Below are positions 9,685 through 18,944 of a stretch of 64,000 nucleotides of DNA, piece after piece. Under the pieces are notes generated by a model. The model worked only from the letters and a program-made list of their open reading frames with translations, was not told where the DNA came from and did no database searches. Source of the DNA: Sphingomonas panacis (GTDB lineage: Bacteria > Pseudomonadota > Alphaproteobacteria > Sphingomonadales > Sphingomonadaceae); NCBI RefSeq assembly GCF_001717955.1, contig NZ_CP014168.1, forward strand, positions 1,178,001 through 1,242,000. The letters are read 5' to 3'. Numbering within the stretch: position 1 is the stretch's first letter; every line of letters starts with the position of its first letter. The position numbers and the translations under genes were made by a program.

Positions 9685-10458
9685 TCACCGCGCGAAACTA
9701 TCCGCGCGCTGCCCCAGCAGAGTCACCTCGACGCGGCGGTTGAGGCGCATGCCCGCCGCCGTCGCGTTGTTCGCCACAGGATCGGCCTTGCCGTGGCCGG
9801 CGACGCGGAAGCGGGCTTCGGTCACGCCGAGATCGTCGAACGCGGTGCGCACGCTATCGGCGCGGCGTTCGGACAAAGCCTTGTTGTGCGCGTCGCTGCC
9901 ACGCGAATCGGTATAGCCGTCGATCGACACGCGCACGCCGGGATTGTCCTGCAGATACCCGGCCAGCGCCCGCAACTTGTCGATCGCGCCGGGGCGCAGT
10001 TCGGCCGAATCGGTGCGGAACAGCACGTCCTCCTGCAACGTCATGCGCGCGCCCTGCGGGGTCTGGCGGAAATGATAGTCGCGCATCGCGGCGCGGTCCC
10101 AGCGGCCGGGGCCACCGTTGCGCGGACCGTCGCTATCGATCGGCCGGCTGTGGCGATCCCAGTCGAAGCGCGCGCGATCGTTCCCCGCGACGTCGGCGAA
10201 GGCACGGTTCGCCGCCGCCGCCTCGCGCCGGTTGATGAAGCCGTCGCGATTGAAATCGAAATTGCGCATCACGAAGGCGCGGCCGCGTGGCGTCGCCCGC
10301 AGCTCGGGGAACAGCATCGGCACGCCCGGCCCGGCAAGCCGGTAGGGGCGATCCCCCGGACCCCAGTCCCAGCGACCTTGTGCGGTGGCCGGGACGGTCG
10401 CGAGCAACGCGCTGGCGGCCGTCGCGGCGGCGAGGATCATCCGGTTGGTGGTCTTCAT
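9685..10458 (-). CDS. OmpA-family outer membrane protein with EF-hand-like motif
   Basis: 257 residues. The ATG at 10458 follows AGGGAG and gives a signal peptide MKTTNRMILAAATAASALLATVPATAQ. Around residues 75-90 is FDFNRDGFINRREAAAA, a canonical calcium-binding EF-hand loop (D-x-N-x-D-G-x-I-x-x-x-E). The C-terminal 110 residues form an OmpA/MotB peptidoglycan-binding domain with LFRTDSAELRPGAIDKL and GYTDSRGSDAHNKALSERRA, the latter holding the conserved Asp and Arg that bind meso-diaminopimelate. It probably anchors the outer membrane or a periplasmic partner to peptidoglycan, perhaps with calcium binding. It lies 84 bases downstream of recF on the same strand. Confidence 0.85.
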   Translation of the reverse strand: MKTTNRMILAAATAASALLATVPATAQGRWDWGPGDRPYRLAGPGVPMLFPELRATPRGRAFVMRNFDFNRDGFINRREAAAANRAFADVAGNDRARFDWDRHSRPIDSDGPRNGGPGRWDRAAMRDYHFRQTPQGARMTLQEDVLFRTDSAELRPGAIDKLRALAGYLQDNPGVRVSIDGYTDSRGSDAHNKALSERRADSVRTAFDDLGVTEARFRVAGHGKADPVANNATAAGMRLNRRVEVTLLGQRADSFAR

Positions 10459-10542
10459 CGTAAACTCCCTATGGCACCCGCCATAAGGACGCTTTGCCGC
10501 GTCACACTTGAACACGCGGTGAGCCGGGTCGAAAGCTGAGGT

Positions 10543-11712
10543 TCAGCGCGGGAGCGGCAGCGCGACGTGCGAGGCTTCGCCGCGGAGTTCGGCGAACAAC
10601 GCCGCCTCCGTGCCGGTCATCCACACCTGCCCCTTGCCTGCCAGCGCCGTGAACAGGGCGGCGCGGCGGCGTGGATCGAGATGCGCGGCGACCTCGTCGA
10701 GCAACAGCACCGGATGCCGCCCGGTGCGCTCCGCCACCAGTCCGGCATGTGCGAGCACGATGCCGAGCAGCAGCGCCTTCTGCTCGCCGGTCGAACACAA
10801 CGCCGCCGGCTGCGCCTTGCCGAGGTGGCTGACCGCGAGGTCGGTGCGGTGCGGGCCGACAAGTGTCCGCCCCGCCGCCATGTCGCGCCGCCGCCCGGCA
10901 GCAAGATCGGCGGCGAGCGTGTCGCCGGCGCCGGTCCAGCCTTCCAGCATCAGCCCGGCGCGGGCGAACGGCCCCTCGGGTTGCTCGGCGAGCCGTAGGC
11001 CGAGCGCCGCCACCGTCTCGCGCCGCGCCGCGTCGATCGCCGCGCCATGCTCGGCCATCTGCACCTCCAGCGCGGCGATCCAGTCGAGATCGAGCGCCGC
11101 GCCTTCCGCCGCCTCGCCGAGCAGCCGGTTGCGCGCGCGCATCGCCGCATCGTAGCGGTTGCTGTGGACGGCGTGGCCGGGAGCGAGCGCCAGCGTCAGC
11201 CGGTCGAGGAAGCGCCGGCGTTCGGAGGCCGGCTCCACGAACAGCCGGTCCATCGCCGGGGTCAGCCACAGCACGGTCAGCCACTCGGCGAGCGCGGTGG
11301 CGGCGGCGCCGGCGCCCTGAATTCGCACGATCCGCCGCTCGGGTGCGGTCGCGAGCGCGCCAGTGGCGATCTGAACCTCCCCTCCCGCTTGCGGGAGGGG
11401 TTGGGGGGGGGCCTGTCCACGTAACGCGCCGCCTGGTGACAGGCCCTCCCCTAGCCCCTCCCGCAAGCGGGAGGGGGATTGCGTCGTCTCCAGCACCGCC
11501 GCCACACCGAACCCGCCCTTGCCGCCCTGCCGCGCCATCTCGCCGAGCGGCGCCGAACGTAGCCCGCGCCCCGGCGCGAGCAGCGACACCGCTTCGATCA
11601 CATTCGTCTTGCCCGCGCCATTCTCGCCGGTCAGCACCACGAAGCCGGCGCCCGGCGTGAGCGTCAGATCGGCATGGTTGCGGAAATCGGTGAGGACGAG
11701 GCGCGACAGCAT
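10543..11712 (-). CDS. recF: DNA replication and repair protein RecF, with in-frame repeat insertion
   Basis: 389 residues against about 355-365 usual for the family. RecF is an SMC-like ATPase that loads RecA at ssDNA gaps with RecO and RecR. It shows [15 protein letters not shown], Walker [14 protein letters not shown] (about 29-41), the signature region [17 protein letters not shown] and Walker [14 protein letters not shown]. About residues 79-111 ([20 protein letters not shown]...) do not belong to RecF; they are read from a 99-bp palindromic repeat, a multiple of three, so the frame is kept. Start chosen at [10 protein letters not shown] behind [15 protein letters not shown] at 11742 is an alternative. 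In most sphingomonads recF is not beside gyrB, and here too it stands alone. Confidence 0.93.
   Translation of the reverse strand: MLSRLVLTDFRNHADLTLTPGAGFVVLTGENGAGKTNVIEAVSLLAPGRGLRSAPLGEMARQGGKGGFGVAAVLETTQSPSRLREGLGEGLSPGGALRGQAPPQPLPQAGGEVQIATGALATAPERRIVRIQGAGAAATALAEWLTVLWLTPAMDRLFVEPASERRRFLDRLTLALAPGHAVHSNRYDAAMRARNRLLGEAAEGAALDLDWIAALEVQMAEHGAAIDAARRETVAALGLRLAEQPEGPFARAGLMLEGWTGAGDTLAADLAAGRRRDMAAGRTLVGPHRTDLAVSHLGKAQPAALCSTGEQKALLLGIVLAHAGLVAERTGRHPVLLLDEVAAHLDPRRRAALFTALAGKGQVWMTGTEAALFAELRGEASHVALPLPR
11379..11477. repeat. Palindromic repeat, family B copy 1, inside recF (99 bp)
   Basis: The left hairpin CCCCTCCCGCTTGCGGGAGG and right hairpin CCCCTCCCGCAAGCGGGAGG bracket a middle part containing GGCCTGTCCACG...GACAGGCC. 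Total length is 99 bases, identical to the copy at 47089-47187. In recF it is translated in frame on the minus strand as about 33 extra residues. Confidence 0.9.
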
Positions 11713-11814
11713 TGTGAGCGCCTTAGCGGTTTTCGCGACCATGACACCAGTTTCACGCGATTGCCCCGCCCCAGCCGCTATAGCGCGAGTCGCCCCACCT
11801 CCAGGAGACCGCCC

Positions 11815-12381
11815 ATGCGCCTGCCGTTGATCGCCCCCGCCGACCTGACCGATGCGCAGAAGCCGCTCTACGATGACATGAAGGCCGGCATCGCCACGAA
11901 CTTCAATGACTTCACGGTGCTCGCCGACAATGGTGCGCTGATGGGGCCGTGGAACCCGTGGCTGCACGAGCCGGTGATCGGCAAGGCGGTGTGGGATCTG
12001 ACCAAGGCGATGTCGATGCAGGCGACCTTGCCCGATGCGCCGCGCCAGATCGCGATCCTCGTGACGGGCGCGCATTTCGATGCGGCGTATGAACTCTACG
12101 CGCACATCGCCGTCGCCGAGCGCGAGAAGATGAGCGCGGCGCGCCTCTCGGCGTTGTGCGCGAACATCAAGCCCACCGATCTCGATCCGCAGGAAAGCGT
12201 CGCCTACGATGTCGCCTTCGCGCTGGTGAACGGCGGCGTCCTGCCCGAGCCATGCTACGCCCTCGCCGTCGAGACGTTCGGCCAGCACGGTGCCAACGAA
12301 CTGATCTATCTGGTCGGGCTGTATGCCCTGGTGTCGATGACGCTCAACGGCTTCAACGTGCCGGTGCCGGAACGCGACTGA
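11815..12381 (+). CDS. Carboxymuconolactone decarboxylase (CMD/AhpD-like) family protein
   Basis: 188 residues, start at the ATG preceded by CAGGAG. It belongs to the AhpD-like all-helical superfamily: [34 protein letters not shown] (about 75-108) is the core helix pair with the conserved Glu and His. The CxxC redox pair of AhpD is absent (only a single Cys in LSALCANIK and another in PCYALAVE), so peroxidase-type disulfide chemistry is unlikely; a decarboxylase or isomerase-like role on a lactone is possible but not shown. It is divergent from recF with about 100 bases between starts. Function remains general. Confidence 0.75.
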   Translation: MRLPLIAPADLTDAQKPLYDDMKAGIATNFNDFTVLADNGALMGPWNPWLHEPVIGKAVWDLTKAMSMQATLPDAPRQIAILVTGAHFDAAYELYAHIAVAEREKMSAARLSALCANIKPTDLDPQESVAYDVAFALVNGGVLPEPCYALAVETFGQHGANELIYLVGLYALVSMTLNGFNVPVPERD

Positions 12382-12409
12382 TCTGCCCCATCGCGAAAAG
12401 CGTTCGGAC

Positions 12410-12427
12410 ATGACGCGAACGTCATTT
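12410..12427 (+). terminator. Possible short hairpin terminator after the CMD-family gene
   Basis: ATGACG and CGTCAT pair around a CGAA loop, 28 bases past the stop codon, followed by only TT. The stem is short and the T-run poor, so termination is uncertain. Confidence 0.3.
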
Positions 12428-12565
12428 CGCCGTGGCCCCGCATCCATGTAAGGCGGCATATGCGTTGCGGCGCACAATCCCGCCTCCTATGGCTCGGTGA
12501 CTCGTCGAGGTGACGGGCACCGGGCAGGGTGCGTGTCGAAACGGGGTGTTGGGTCTTTTACGCGA

Positions 12566-13327
12566 ATGGCGGCAAGCGGTTACGATTATTGGCGATGGCA
12601 CGATCCATCGTTCCGGCGGCGCGCAATCGCGTTCGGGCTGGCGCTCGGGCTCGAACTGCTCATCGCGCTGCTGCTGTTCCTGTGGAGCGCGCAGCATCCC
12701 GCGCCGCCTCAGCCCAAGCCCAACGAACTCCGCGTGTTCGTGCCTTCGGAACTCCCCGATCCCGCCAAGAAAGCCGCCGCCAAGGGGGAGAAATCCCCCG
12801 TCCAGCATGCGGCCAAGGCGACGGCGCCCAAGATCACCAAGCCCAAGCCCGAGATCACGCCGCCCCCGCCGCCTGTGCCCGTCCCGCCCAAGCTCATCAC
12901 GCTGAGCCAGGACGATTACGCGGCGACCGACATCTCCAAGCTGCCGACCCACGGCAGCGATAGCGGTGACGACAAGCCCGGCGGCGGCAACAATGGCGGC
13001 GCGGCTTATGGTCCGGGCGAAGGGCCGGGCGGTCAGCGGCTGTACAATGCCGAATGGTATCGCGAGCCGACCGACGCGGAACTCAACGGCTATATGGGCA
13101 AGATCGAAAACCCCGAATGGGCGGATATCGCGTGCCAGACGATCGCGAACTATCATGTCGACAATTGTCGCTCGCTCGGCGAATCGCCGGCGGGGTCGGG
13201 CATTGCGCGCGCGATGCGGCTGGCCGCGTGGCAGTTCCTGGTCCGCCCGCCGCGCGTCGGCGGCAAGCCGATGGTCGGCGCGTGGGTGAAAATCCACATC
13301 TACTTTACCCACCGCAAGGCGGAGTGA
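12566..13327 (+). CDS. TonB-like energy transducer / proline-rich inner-membrane protein
   Basis: 253 residues from the ATG at 12566; a longer frame upstream is Arg-rich and lacks a ribosome site. One membrane anchor (AIAFGLALGLELLIALLLFLW, about 22-42) is followed by a Pro/Lys-rich stretch (KPKPEITPPPPPVPVPPK) and a Gly-rich linker, the architecture of TonB. The C-terminal 90 residues end RPPRVGGKPMVGAWVKIHIYF, matching the strand-turn-strand end of TonB_C domains. The two Cys residues in ADIACQTIANYHVDNCRS are unusual and could form a disulfide in the periplasm. No exbB or exbD gene is adjacent. Function as a TonB paralogue is inference from layout. Confidence 0.6.
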   Translation: MAASGYDYWRWHDPSFRRRAIAFGLALGLELLIALLLFLWSAQHPAPPQPKPNELRVFVPSELPDPAKKAAAKGEKSPVQHAAKATAPKITKPKPEITPPPPPVPVPPKLITLSQDDYAATDISKLPTHGSDSGDDKPGGGNNGGAAYGPGEGPGGQRLYNAEWYREPTDAELNGYMGKIENPEWADIACQTIANYHVDNCRSLGESPAGSGIARAMRLAAWQFLVRPPRVGGKPMVGAWVKIHIYFTHRKAE

Positions 13328-13334
13328 GGCGCGC

Positions 13335-16088
13335 TCAGGCGGCCGTGCGCAATTTCTCCCCGCTTGCGGCGACGAGCAACCGGCGCTCGATGCCACGCAG
13401 CCGGGTGGTGTTCGAGATCTTGTCGCCGGTGAGATCGGTCAGATAGAACGTGTCGACCGCGCGTTCGCCGTAAGTGGCGACATGCGCCGAGTGGATTGTC
13501 ACTTTCGAATCGAACAGCGCATGCGCGAGCTGATGGAGCAGCGCGGGACGATCGCGCGCGTTGACCTCGATCACGGTGAAGCGGTTCGACGCCTTGTTTT
13601 CGATCAGCACGTTGGGCGCGATCGGAAAGGCGGTCGCGCGCGGGCGCGACAGCGGCTTGGCGAGCAGCTTGTCGACCAGCCGGCCCCGTGCCGCGAGCGC
13701 GTCCTCGATCCCCATGCGCAGCCGCTTGAGCTGCATGGCATCCTCGAACGGCCCACCCATCGGGTCTTGCACGACGAAATTGTCGAGCGCCATGCCGTCG
13801 CGCGTGGTGTGGATGCGCGCGTCGATGATGTTGCCGCCAGCAAGGCTGATCGCGCCGGCGATGCGGTAGAACAGACCGGGGTGATCGGCGGCATAGACCG
13901 AGACGAGCGTCGCGCCGCGTTCGGGATCGGGCCGCGTATCGATCGACAGCTGCGCCGCGCCCGCCAGATCGACCAGATGCGCGTTCTGGGCGAGCACCTC
14001 GTCGGGCTCCGCCACCCAATAGGAATCCGGCATGCGCTTGAGCAACGCGGCGAACTTCGCTTCGTCCCAGCCAAGCGTCACGCGCAGATTGGCCTGTTTC
14101 GCGGCGATCCGTTCCTCGCGGCCTTTTTGCTTGTGTCCGAGCCGCAGCACCTCTTCCGCCGATTCGTAGAGATCGGTCAGCAACTGGCGTTTCCAGCTAT
14201 TCCACACGCCGGGGCCAACCGCGCGAATATCGACGATGGTGAGCAGCAGCAGCAGCCGTAGCCGTTCGGGGCTTTGCACCATCTCGGCGAAGTCGAGGAT
14301 CGTCTTGAAGTCCGACAGGTCGCGTTTGAACGCGGTGGCGGACATCAGCAGGTGATAGCGCACCAGCCACGCGACCGCTTCGGTCTCGGCATCGCTCAGC
14401 CCCAGCCGCGGGCACAGCCGATGCGCGACCTCGGCGCCGAGGATCGAATGATCGCCGCCGCGCCCCTTGGCGATATCGTGGAGCAGCACCGCGACATAGA
14501 GCGCGCGCCGCGACACGATCTGATCGAACACCGCGCTCGCCAGCGGATGATCGTCGGCGAGCGTCTGCTTCTCGATCGCCGACAGCAGCCCGATCGCCCG
14601 GATGGTATGCTCGTCGACGGTGTAATGGTGGTACATGTCGAACTGCATCTGCGCGACGACACGGCCGAAATCGGGAATGAAGCGCCCGAACACCCCCGCC
14701 TCGTTCATCCAGCGCAGCACCGTCTCGGGATCGCGCGGAGATGTCAGCACGTCGAGGAACAAGGCGTTGGCGCGGGGCTCCTGGCGGATATCGTCGGCGA
14801 GCTTGGCATCACGCGCGGCGACACGCATCGTCAGCGGATGGATTTCGAGCGCATGCTGGTCGGCAAGCGCGAACAGCTCGACCAGCCGCACCGGATCGGT
14901 CCGAAAGAAATCGTCCGACGGGATGGCCAGCCGGCCGCGCTCGATCACGAAACCGTGGAGCTTGCGCGGCGCCCGGCCGCGTCCGAGCATCGGCAACCCG
15001 AAGCGCCGCCCGCGCGCGGCGAACTTCTCGTCGAGATGCGCGAGGAACACGCCGGTCAGGTCGCCGACGCGCTTCGCCTGAAGGAAGTAATAATGCATGA
15101 AGCGCTCGACCTTGGACTTGCCGGTGCGGTCGGCGAAGCGCATCCGCCGCGCGATCTCGGATTGCATGTCGAAGGTGAGCCGGTCCTCGGCGCGGCGCGC
15201 GATGCTGTGCAGATGACAGCGCACCGCCCACAGGAAATTCTCGGCGCGGTTGAACTGGCGGTATTCGGCGCGGCTGAGCAGCCCGGCCTCGACCAGTTCG
15301 CCGGGTTCGGACACGTTGTACGCGTATTTGCCGATCCAGAAGAGCGTATGCAGATCGCGCAAGCCGCCCTTCGCCTCCTTGACGTTGGGCTCGACCGCGT
15401 AGCGCGTATCACCCTGCCGCTTGTGGCGCGCGTTGCGCTCGGCGAGCTTCTCGGCGATGAAGCTGCGCACCGTATCGGCCTGCACCTCGACCTTGAAGCG
15501 CCGCGCCGCCTCGTCATACAGCGGCTGGTCGCCCCAGACGTAGCGTGCCTCCAGCAAGGCGGTGCGGATCGTCACGTCGCTCTTCGCCTGGCGTACCATC
15601 TCGTCGAGCGAACGGCTCGAATGGCCGACTTTGAGGCCGAGATCCCACAAGGCATAGAGCATCGATTCGATGACCTGCTCGGCCCAGGCCGTCTGTTTCC
15701 AGGGCGTGAGGAAGCCGATATCGACGTCCGAATAGGGCGCCATCTCGCCACGCCCATAGCCACCCACCGCGATGACCGTCAGCCGCTCGGCGGCGGTCGG
15801 ATTGTGGACCGGATAGAGTCGCTGCGTGGTGAAGTCGTAGAGCAGGCGAATGAGCTGATCGACGAGGAACGCCTGCGCGGCGGCGATCTCCAGCCCGCGC
15901 GAGGGATGCTCGATCAGCCGCCGCCCGATCTCGACCCGCCCGGCATCGAGTGCGGTCTTCAAGAGCGCGGTGCCGGCGGCGCGCAGCGCGACCGCGTCGT
16001 TGCCTTCGAGTGCGGTGAGCGCATCGGCGATGGCGCGCCGATCGATGATCGCGCGGCGTTGGGGGAGGGAGTCGAAACGGGCTGGCAT
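13335..16088 (-). CDS. glnD: [Protein-PII] uridylyltransferase/uridylyl-removing enzyme
   Basis: 917 residues, usual length. GlnD senses glutamine and adds or removes UMP on PII proteins, governing nitrogen assimilation. Domains in order: nucleotidyltransferase with VIAVGGYGRGEMAPYSDVDI (about 94-113, holding the G-G and D-x-D metal motif), a helical linker, the HD domain with LLHDIAKGRGGDHSILGAE (about 500) for UMP removal, and two C-terminal ACT domains (ERGATLVSVYAADHPGLFYRIAG and FTVIEVNARDRPALLHQLAHA) that bind glutamine. It converges with the TonB-like gene (7 bases between ends) and lies 141 bases downstream of mutS with a palindromic repeat between. Confidence 0.95.
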   Translation of the reverse strand: MPARFDSLPQRRAIIDRRAIADALTALEGNDAVALRAAGTALLKTALDAGRVEIGRRLIEHPSRGLEIAAAQAFLVDQLIRLLYDFTTQRLYPVHNPTAAERLTVIAVGGYGRGEMAPYSDVDIGFLTPWKQTAWAEQVIESMLYALWDLGLKVGHSSRSLDEMVRQAKSDVTIRTALLEARYVWGDQPLYDEAARRFKVEVQADTVRSFIAEKLAERNARHKRQGDTRYAVEPNVKEAKGGLRDLHTLFWIGKYAYNVSEPGELVEAGLLSRAEYRQFNRAENFLWAVRCHLHSIARRAEDRLTFDMQSEIARRMRFADRTGKSKVERFMHYYFLQAKRVGDLTGVFLAHLDEKFAARGRRFGLPMLGRGRAPRKLHGFVIERGRLAIPSDDFFRTDPVRLVELFALADQHALEIHPLTMRVAARDAKLADDIRQEPRANALFLDVLTSPRDPETVLRWMNEAGVFGRFIPDFGRVVAQMQFDMYHHYTVDEHTIRAIGLLSAIEKQTLADDHPLASAVFDQIVSRRALYVAVLLHDIAKGRGGDHSILGAEVAHRLCPRLGLSDAETEAVAWLVRYHLLMSATAFKRDLSDFKTILDFAEMVQSPERLRLLLLLTIVDIRAVGPGVWNSWKRQLLTDLYESAEEVLRLGHKQKGREERIAAKQANLRVTLGWDEAKFAALLKRMPDSYWVAEPDEVLAQNAHLVDLAGAAQLSIDTRPDPERGATLVSVYAADHPGLFYRIAGAISLAGGNIIDARIHTTRDGMALDNFVVQDPMGGPFEDAMQLKRLRMGIEDALAARGRLVDKLLAKPLSRPRATAFPIAPNVLIENKASNRFTVIEVNARDRPALLHQLAHALFDSKVTIHSAHVATYGERAVDTFYLTDLTGDKISNTTRLRGIERRLLVAASGEKLRTAA

Positions 16089-16133
16089 GTCGGAGAGATA
16101 GGGGAGGATCGCGCCCGCGTCATGCCCTCACAT

Positions 16134-16221
16134 CGTCACCCCAGCGCAAGCTGGGGCCTCTCGGTGAGACTCGTACCATCCGGGCAGCCTCCAGCAGACC
16201 CCAGCTTGCACTGGGGTGACG
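16134..16221. repeat. Palindromic repeat, family A copy 2 (mutS-glnD gap)
   Basis: Left half CGTCACCCCAGCGCAAGCTG and right half CAGCTTGCACTGGGGTGACG are inverted copies with a 45-base middle. It fills most of the space between the mutS stop and the glnD start, both read on the minus strand. Confidence 0.85.
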
Positions 16222-16229
16222 GATTGTGG

Positions 16230-18911
16230 CTACATCAAGCCCTTCAACCGATACAATTGCTCCAGCGCCTCGCGCGGGGTCAGCGCGTCGGTGTCGATCG
16301 CGGCGAGCGCCTCGCGGACCGGATCGGCGGGGGGCGCCTCTTCCTCGCGCGCGGCGGCGAACAGCGGCAGGTCGTCGAGTCCCGCCGCGATGCCGCCGGT
16401 CTTGGCGCGGCCTGCCTCGAGCTTGGCCAGCACCGCCTTGGCGCGCGCGAGCGTCGCGGGCGACATCCCGGCCAGCCGCGCGACGGCGAGGCCGTAGCTG
16501 CGATCGGCTGGCCCTTCGCTCACCTCGTGGAGCAGCACGAGATCGCCCTTCCACTCGCGCGCGCGGACGTGATGGAGGCTGAGCGCTTCGCAGCGTTCGG
16601 CTAGCCGGGTCAGTTCGTGGTAGTGCGTCGCGAACAGACAGCGGCAGCGATTGTCCTCGTGGATCGCCTCGACCACCGCCCAGGCGATCGCGAGGCCATC
16701 GTAGGTCGAGGTGCCACGCCCGACTTCGTCGAGGATCACGAAGCTGCGCGGTGTCGCTTGCGCGAGGATCGCCGCCGTTTCGACCATCTCGACCATGAAC
16801 GTCGAACGCCCGCGCGCGAGATTGTCCGACGCGCCGACGCGGCTGAACAGCCGATCGACCAGCCCCAGCGTCGCGGCGCTCGCGGGCACGTAGCTGCCGG
16901 CCTGCGCGAGCACCGCGATCAGCGCGTTCTGGCGCAGGAAGGTCGATTTGCCGCCCATGTTCGGACCCGTCACGAGCCACAGCCGAGAGTCTTCGGAGAG
17001 TTTGCAGTCGTTGGCGACGAAGCGCTCGCCGCGCTTCGCCAGCGCATCCTCGACGACCGGGTGGCGCCCGCCGGCGATATCGAAACAGGCGTGATCGACC
17101 AGGGTCGGGCGCACCCAGCCGCCTTCGCACGCGCGCTCGGCCAATCCCGCCGAGGCGTCGAGCCGGGCGAGCGCGTCGGCAGTGGCGGCGATCGCCTCGC
17201 GCCGGGCGAGCGCGGTGCGGGTGAGATCTTCGAGATGCGCGGCTTCGGCCGCGAGCGCGTGCGCGCCGGCCTGCGACACTTTTAGCGCGACCTCGTGGAG
17301 TTCGGGCGCGTTGAAGCGCACCACGCCGGCGAGCGTCTGGCGATGGGTGAAGCCGCTGTCGGGCGCCATCAGCGCATCCGCTACGCGCGCGGCGACCTCG
17401 ATATGGTAGCCGAGCACGCCGTTGTGCTTGATCTTGAGCGCGGTGATGCCGGTGCGGGCGCGATAGTCGGCTTCCAGTGCGGCGATCGCCCGCCGCCCGC
17501 CCGCGCCGGCATCGCGCAGATCGTCGAGCGCGGCGTCGTAGCCGGGCGCGATATAGCCGCCGTCGGAGGCATCGATCGGCGGCGACGCCACCAGCGACCG
17601 GGTGAGCAGGTCGATCAGCGCGCCGTGCCCGCGCAGGCGTGGCGCGAGATCGGCGAGCAACTCCATCCCCGTTCGTCCGGAGCTTGTCGAAGGACGTGCC
17701 AGAGGCGATTCGCCGGGGTCACGTGCTTCGACAGGCTCAGCACGAGCGGGGGAAAGGATCTCGCCGAGCTTTTCGCCCAGCCGCCACGCACCATCGAGTC
17801 CGTCGCGGAGCTGACCGAGATCGCGTGGCGAGCCGCGCCCCGCCGCGAGCCGGCCAAGGGCGCGACCGATATCGGGCAGCGCGCGCAATGTGGCCCGCAG
17901 CGATTCGCGTAAAGCACTGTCTTCACACAGTAACTGGACGAGATCGAGCCGGGCCTCGATCTGCGCGCGATCGACCAAAGGCGCGCCGATATCGGCGGCG
18001 AGCGCGCGCGCGCCCGCGCCGGTCACGGTGCGATCGACTGCGTCGAGCAGGCTGCCCTTGCGTGCGCCCGAGGTGGTGGCGGTGAGTTCGAGGCTTTCGC
18101 GCGTCGCCGCGTCGATCGCCATCGCCTGCGCGCTCTGGCGTAGCACCGGCGGGCGCAGGAACGGCAGCGCGCCTTTGGCATTGTGGTCGAGATACGCGAC
18201 CAGGCCGCCTGCCGCCGCCAGCGCGGCACGGCTGAACTGGCCGAAGCCATCAAGTGTGGCGACGCCGTACAAGTCGCGCAGCCGCGCGTCTCCGCGCGCG
18301 CTGTCGAACCCCGGCTTGGGGCGAAGCGACGTGGTCACCTCCGCGAAGGCGCTGTCCTCGGCCGCGATCGTCTCGGCGGGGTTAAGCCGGGCGAGTTCGG
18401 TGGTGAGGCTGGCGGTGCTCGTTTCGATCAGCTCGAAGCGGCCGGTCGAAATGTCGGCGGCGGCCAGCGCCACGCCACCGCCCGCTTCGCCGATCGCGAC
18501 GCACCAATTGGCGGTGCGCGCGTCGAGCAGCGCCTCCTCGGTCAGCGTGCCCGCCGTCACCACGCGGACGATGCCGCGCGAGACTAGGGTCTTGGATCCG
18601 CCGCGCTTCTTGGCGTCGGCAGGCGATTCGGTCTGCTCGGCGATGGCGACGCGGTGCCCGGCCTTGATGAGCCGCGCGAGATACGCCTCCGCCGCATGCA
18701 CCGGCACGCCGCACATCGGGATCGCCACGCCATGATGCTCGCCGCGCGCGGTCAGCGCGATGTCGAGGCAGGCGGCGGCGATCTTCGCGTCTTCGAAGAA
18801 CATCTCGAAGAAATCGCCCATTCGGTAGAAGAGCAGGCAATCCTGCGCCTCGGCCTTCAGGCTGAGATATTGCGCCATCATCGGCGTGGGAGCGGAAACG
18901 GGATCGGTCAC
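16230..18911 (-). CDS. mutS: DNA mismatch repair protein MutS, with in-frame repeat insertion
   Basis: 893 residues, somewhat longer than the common 850-870. MutS binds mismatches and recruits MutL. The mismatch wedge is RMGDFFEMF (Phe34-x-Glu36 here). The connector, lever and clamp domains follow, then the ABC ATPase with Walker A GPNMGGKST (about 650), ARGRSTFMVEMVETA, and Walker B FVILDEVGRGTSTYDG. About residues 387-414 (ARAEPVEARDPGESPLARPS... ending TSSGRTG) are not MutS sequence. They are read from a palindromic repeat set in the lever region between GEKLGEIL and MELLADLAPRL, without breaking the frame. Alone on its strand upstream of glnD. Confidence 0.96.
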   Translation of the reverse strand: MTDPVSAPTPMMAQYLSLKAEAQDCLLFYRMGDFFEMFFEDAKIAAACLDIALTARGEHHGVAIPMCGVPVHAAEAYLARLIKAGHRVAIAEQTESPADAKKRGGSKTLVSRGIVRVVTAGTLTEEALLDARTANWCVAIGEAGGGVALAAADISTGRFELIETSTASLTTELARLNPAETIAAEDSAFAEVTTSLRPKPGFDSARGDARLRDLYGVATLDGFGQFSRAALAAAGGLVAYLDHNAKGALPFLRPPVLRQSAQAMAIDAATRESLELTATTSGARKGSLLDAVDRTVTGAGARALAADIGAPLVDRAQIEARLDLVQLLCEDSALRESLRATLRALPDIGRALGRLAAGRGSPRDLGQLRDGLDGAWRLGEKLGEILSPARAEPVEARDPGESPLARPSTSSGRTGMELLADLAPRLRGHGALIDLLTRSLVASPPIDASDGGYIAPGYDAALDDLRDAGAGGRRAIAALEADYRARTGITALKIKHNGVLGYHIEVAARVADALMAPDSGFTHRQTLAGVVRFNAPELHEVALKVSQAGAHALAAEAAHLEDLTRTALARREAIAATADALARLDASAGLAERACEGGWVRPTLVDHACFDIAGGRHPVVEDALAKRGERFVANDCKLSEDSRLWLVTGPNMGGKSTFLRQNALIAVLAQAGSYVPASAATLGLVDRLFSRVGASDNLARGRSTFMVEMVETAAILAQATPRSFVILDEVGRGTSTYDGLAIAWAVVEAIHEDNRCRCLFATHYHELTRLAERCEALSLHHVRAREWKGDLVLLHEVSEGPADRSYGLAVARLAGMSPATLARAKAVLAKLEAGRAKTGGIAAGLDDLPLFAAAREEEAPPADPVREALAAIDTDALTPREALEQLYRLKGLM
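17669..17750. repeat. Palindromic repeat, family C copy 1, inside mutS
   Basis: Left arm GTTCGTCCGGAGCTTGTCGA and right arm GTGCTTCGACAGGCTCAGCA resemble the intergenic copies at 22553-22633 and 30557-30637. The inner AGCTTGTCGAAG pairs with CTTCGACAGGCT. On the minus strand it is translated as part of MutS. Confidence 0.88.
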
Positions 18912-18944
18912 GCTCCCAGCCGATAGAGGCTTGGGGGCAGCGGC

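Noticed and set aside
14274-16604. A 776-codon open frame on the + strand opposite glnD and the end of mutS
   Set aside because: It is antisense to two firmly identified genes, rich in Arg/Gly/His/Asp with no recognisable domain; long antisense frames are expected in GC-rich coding DNA.
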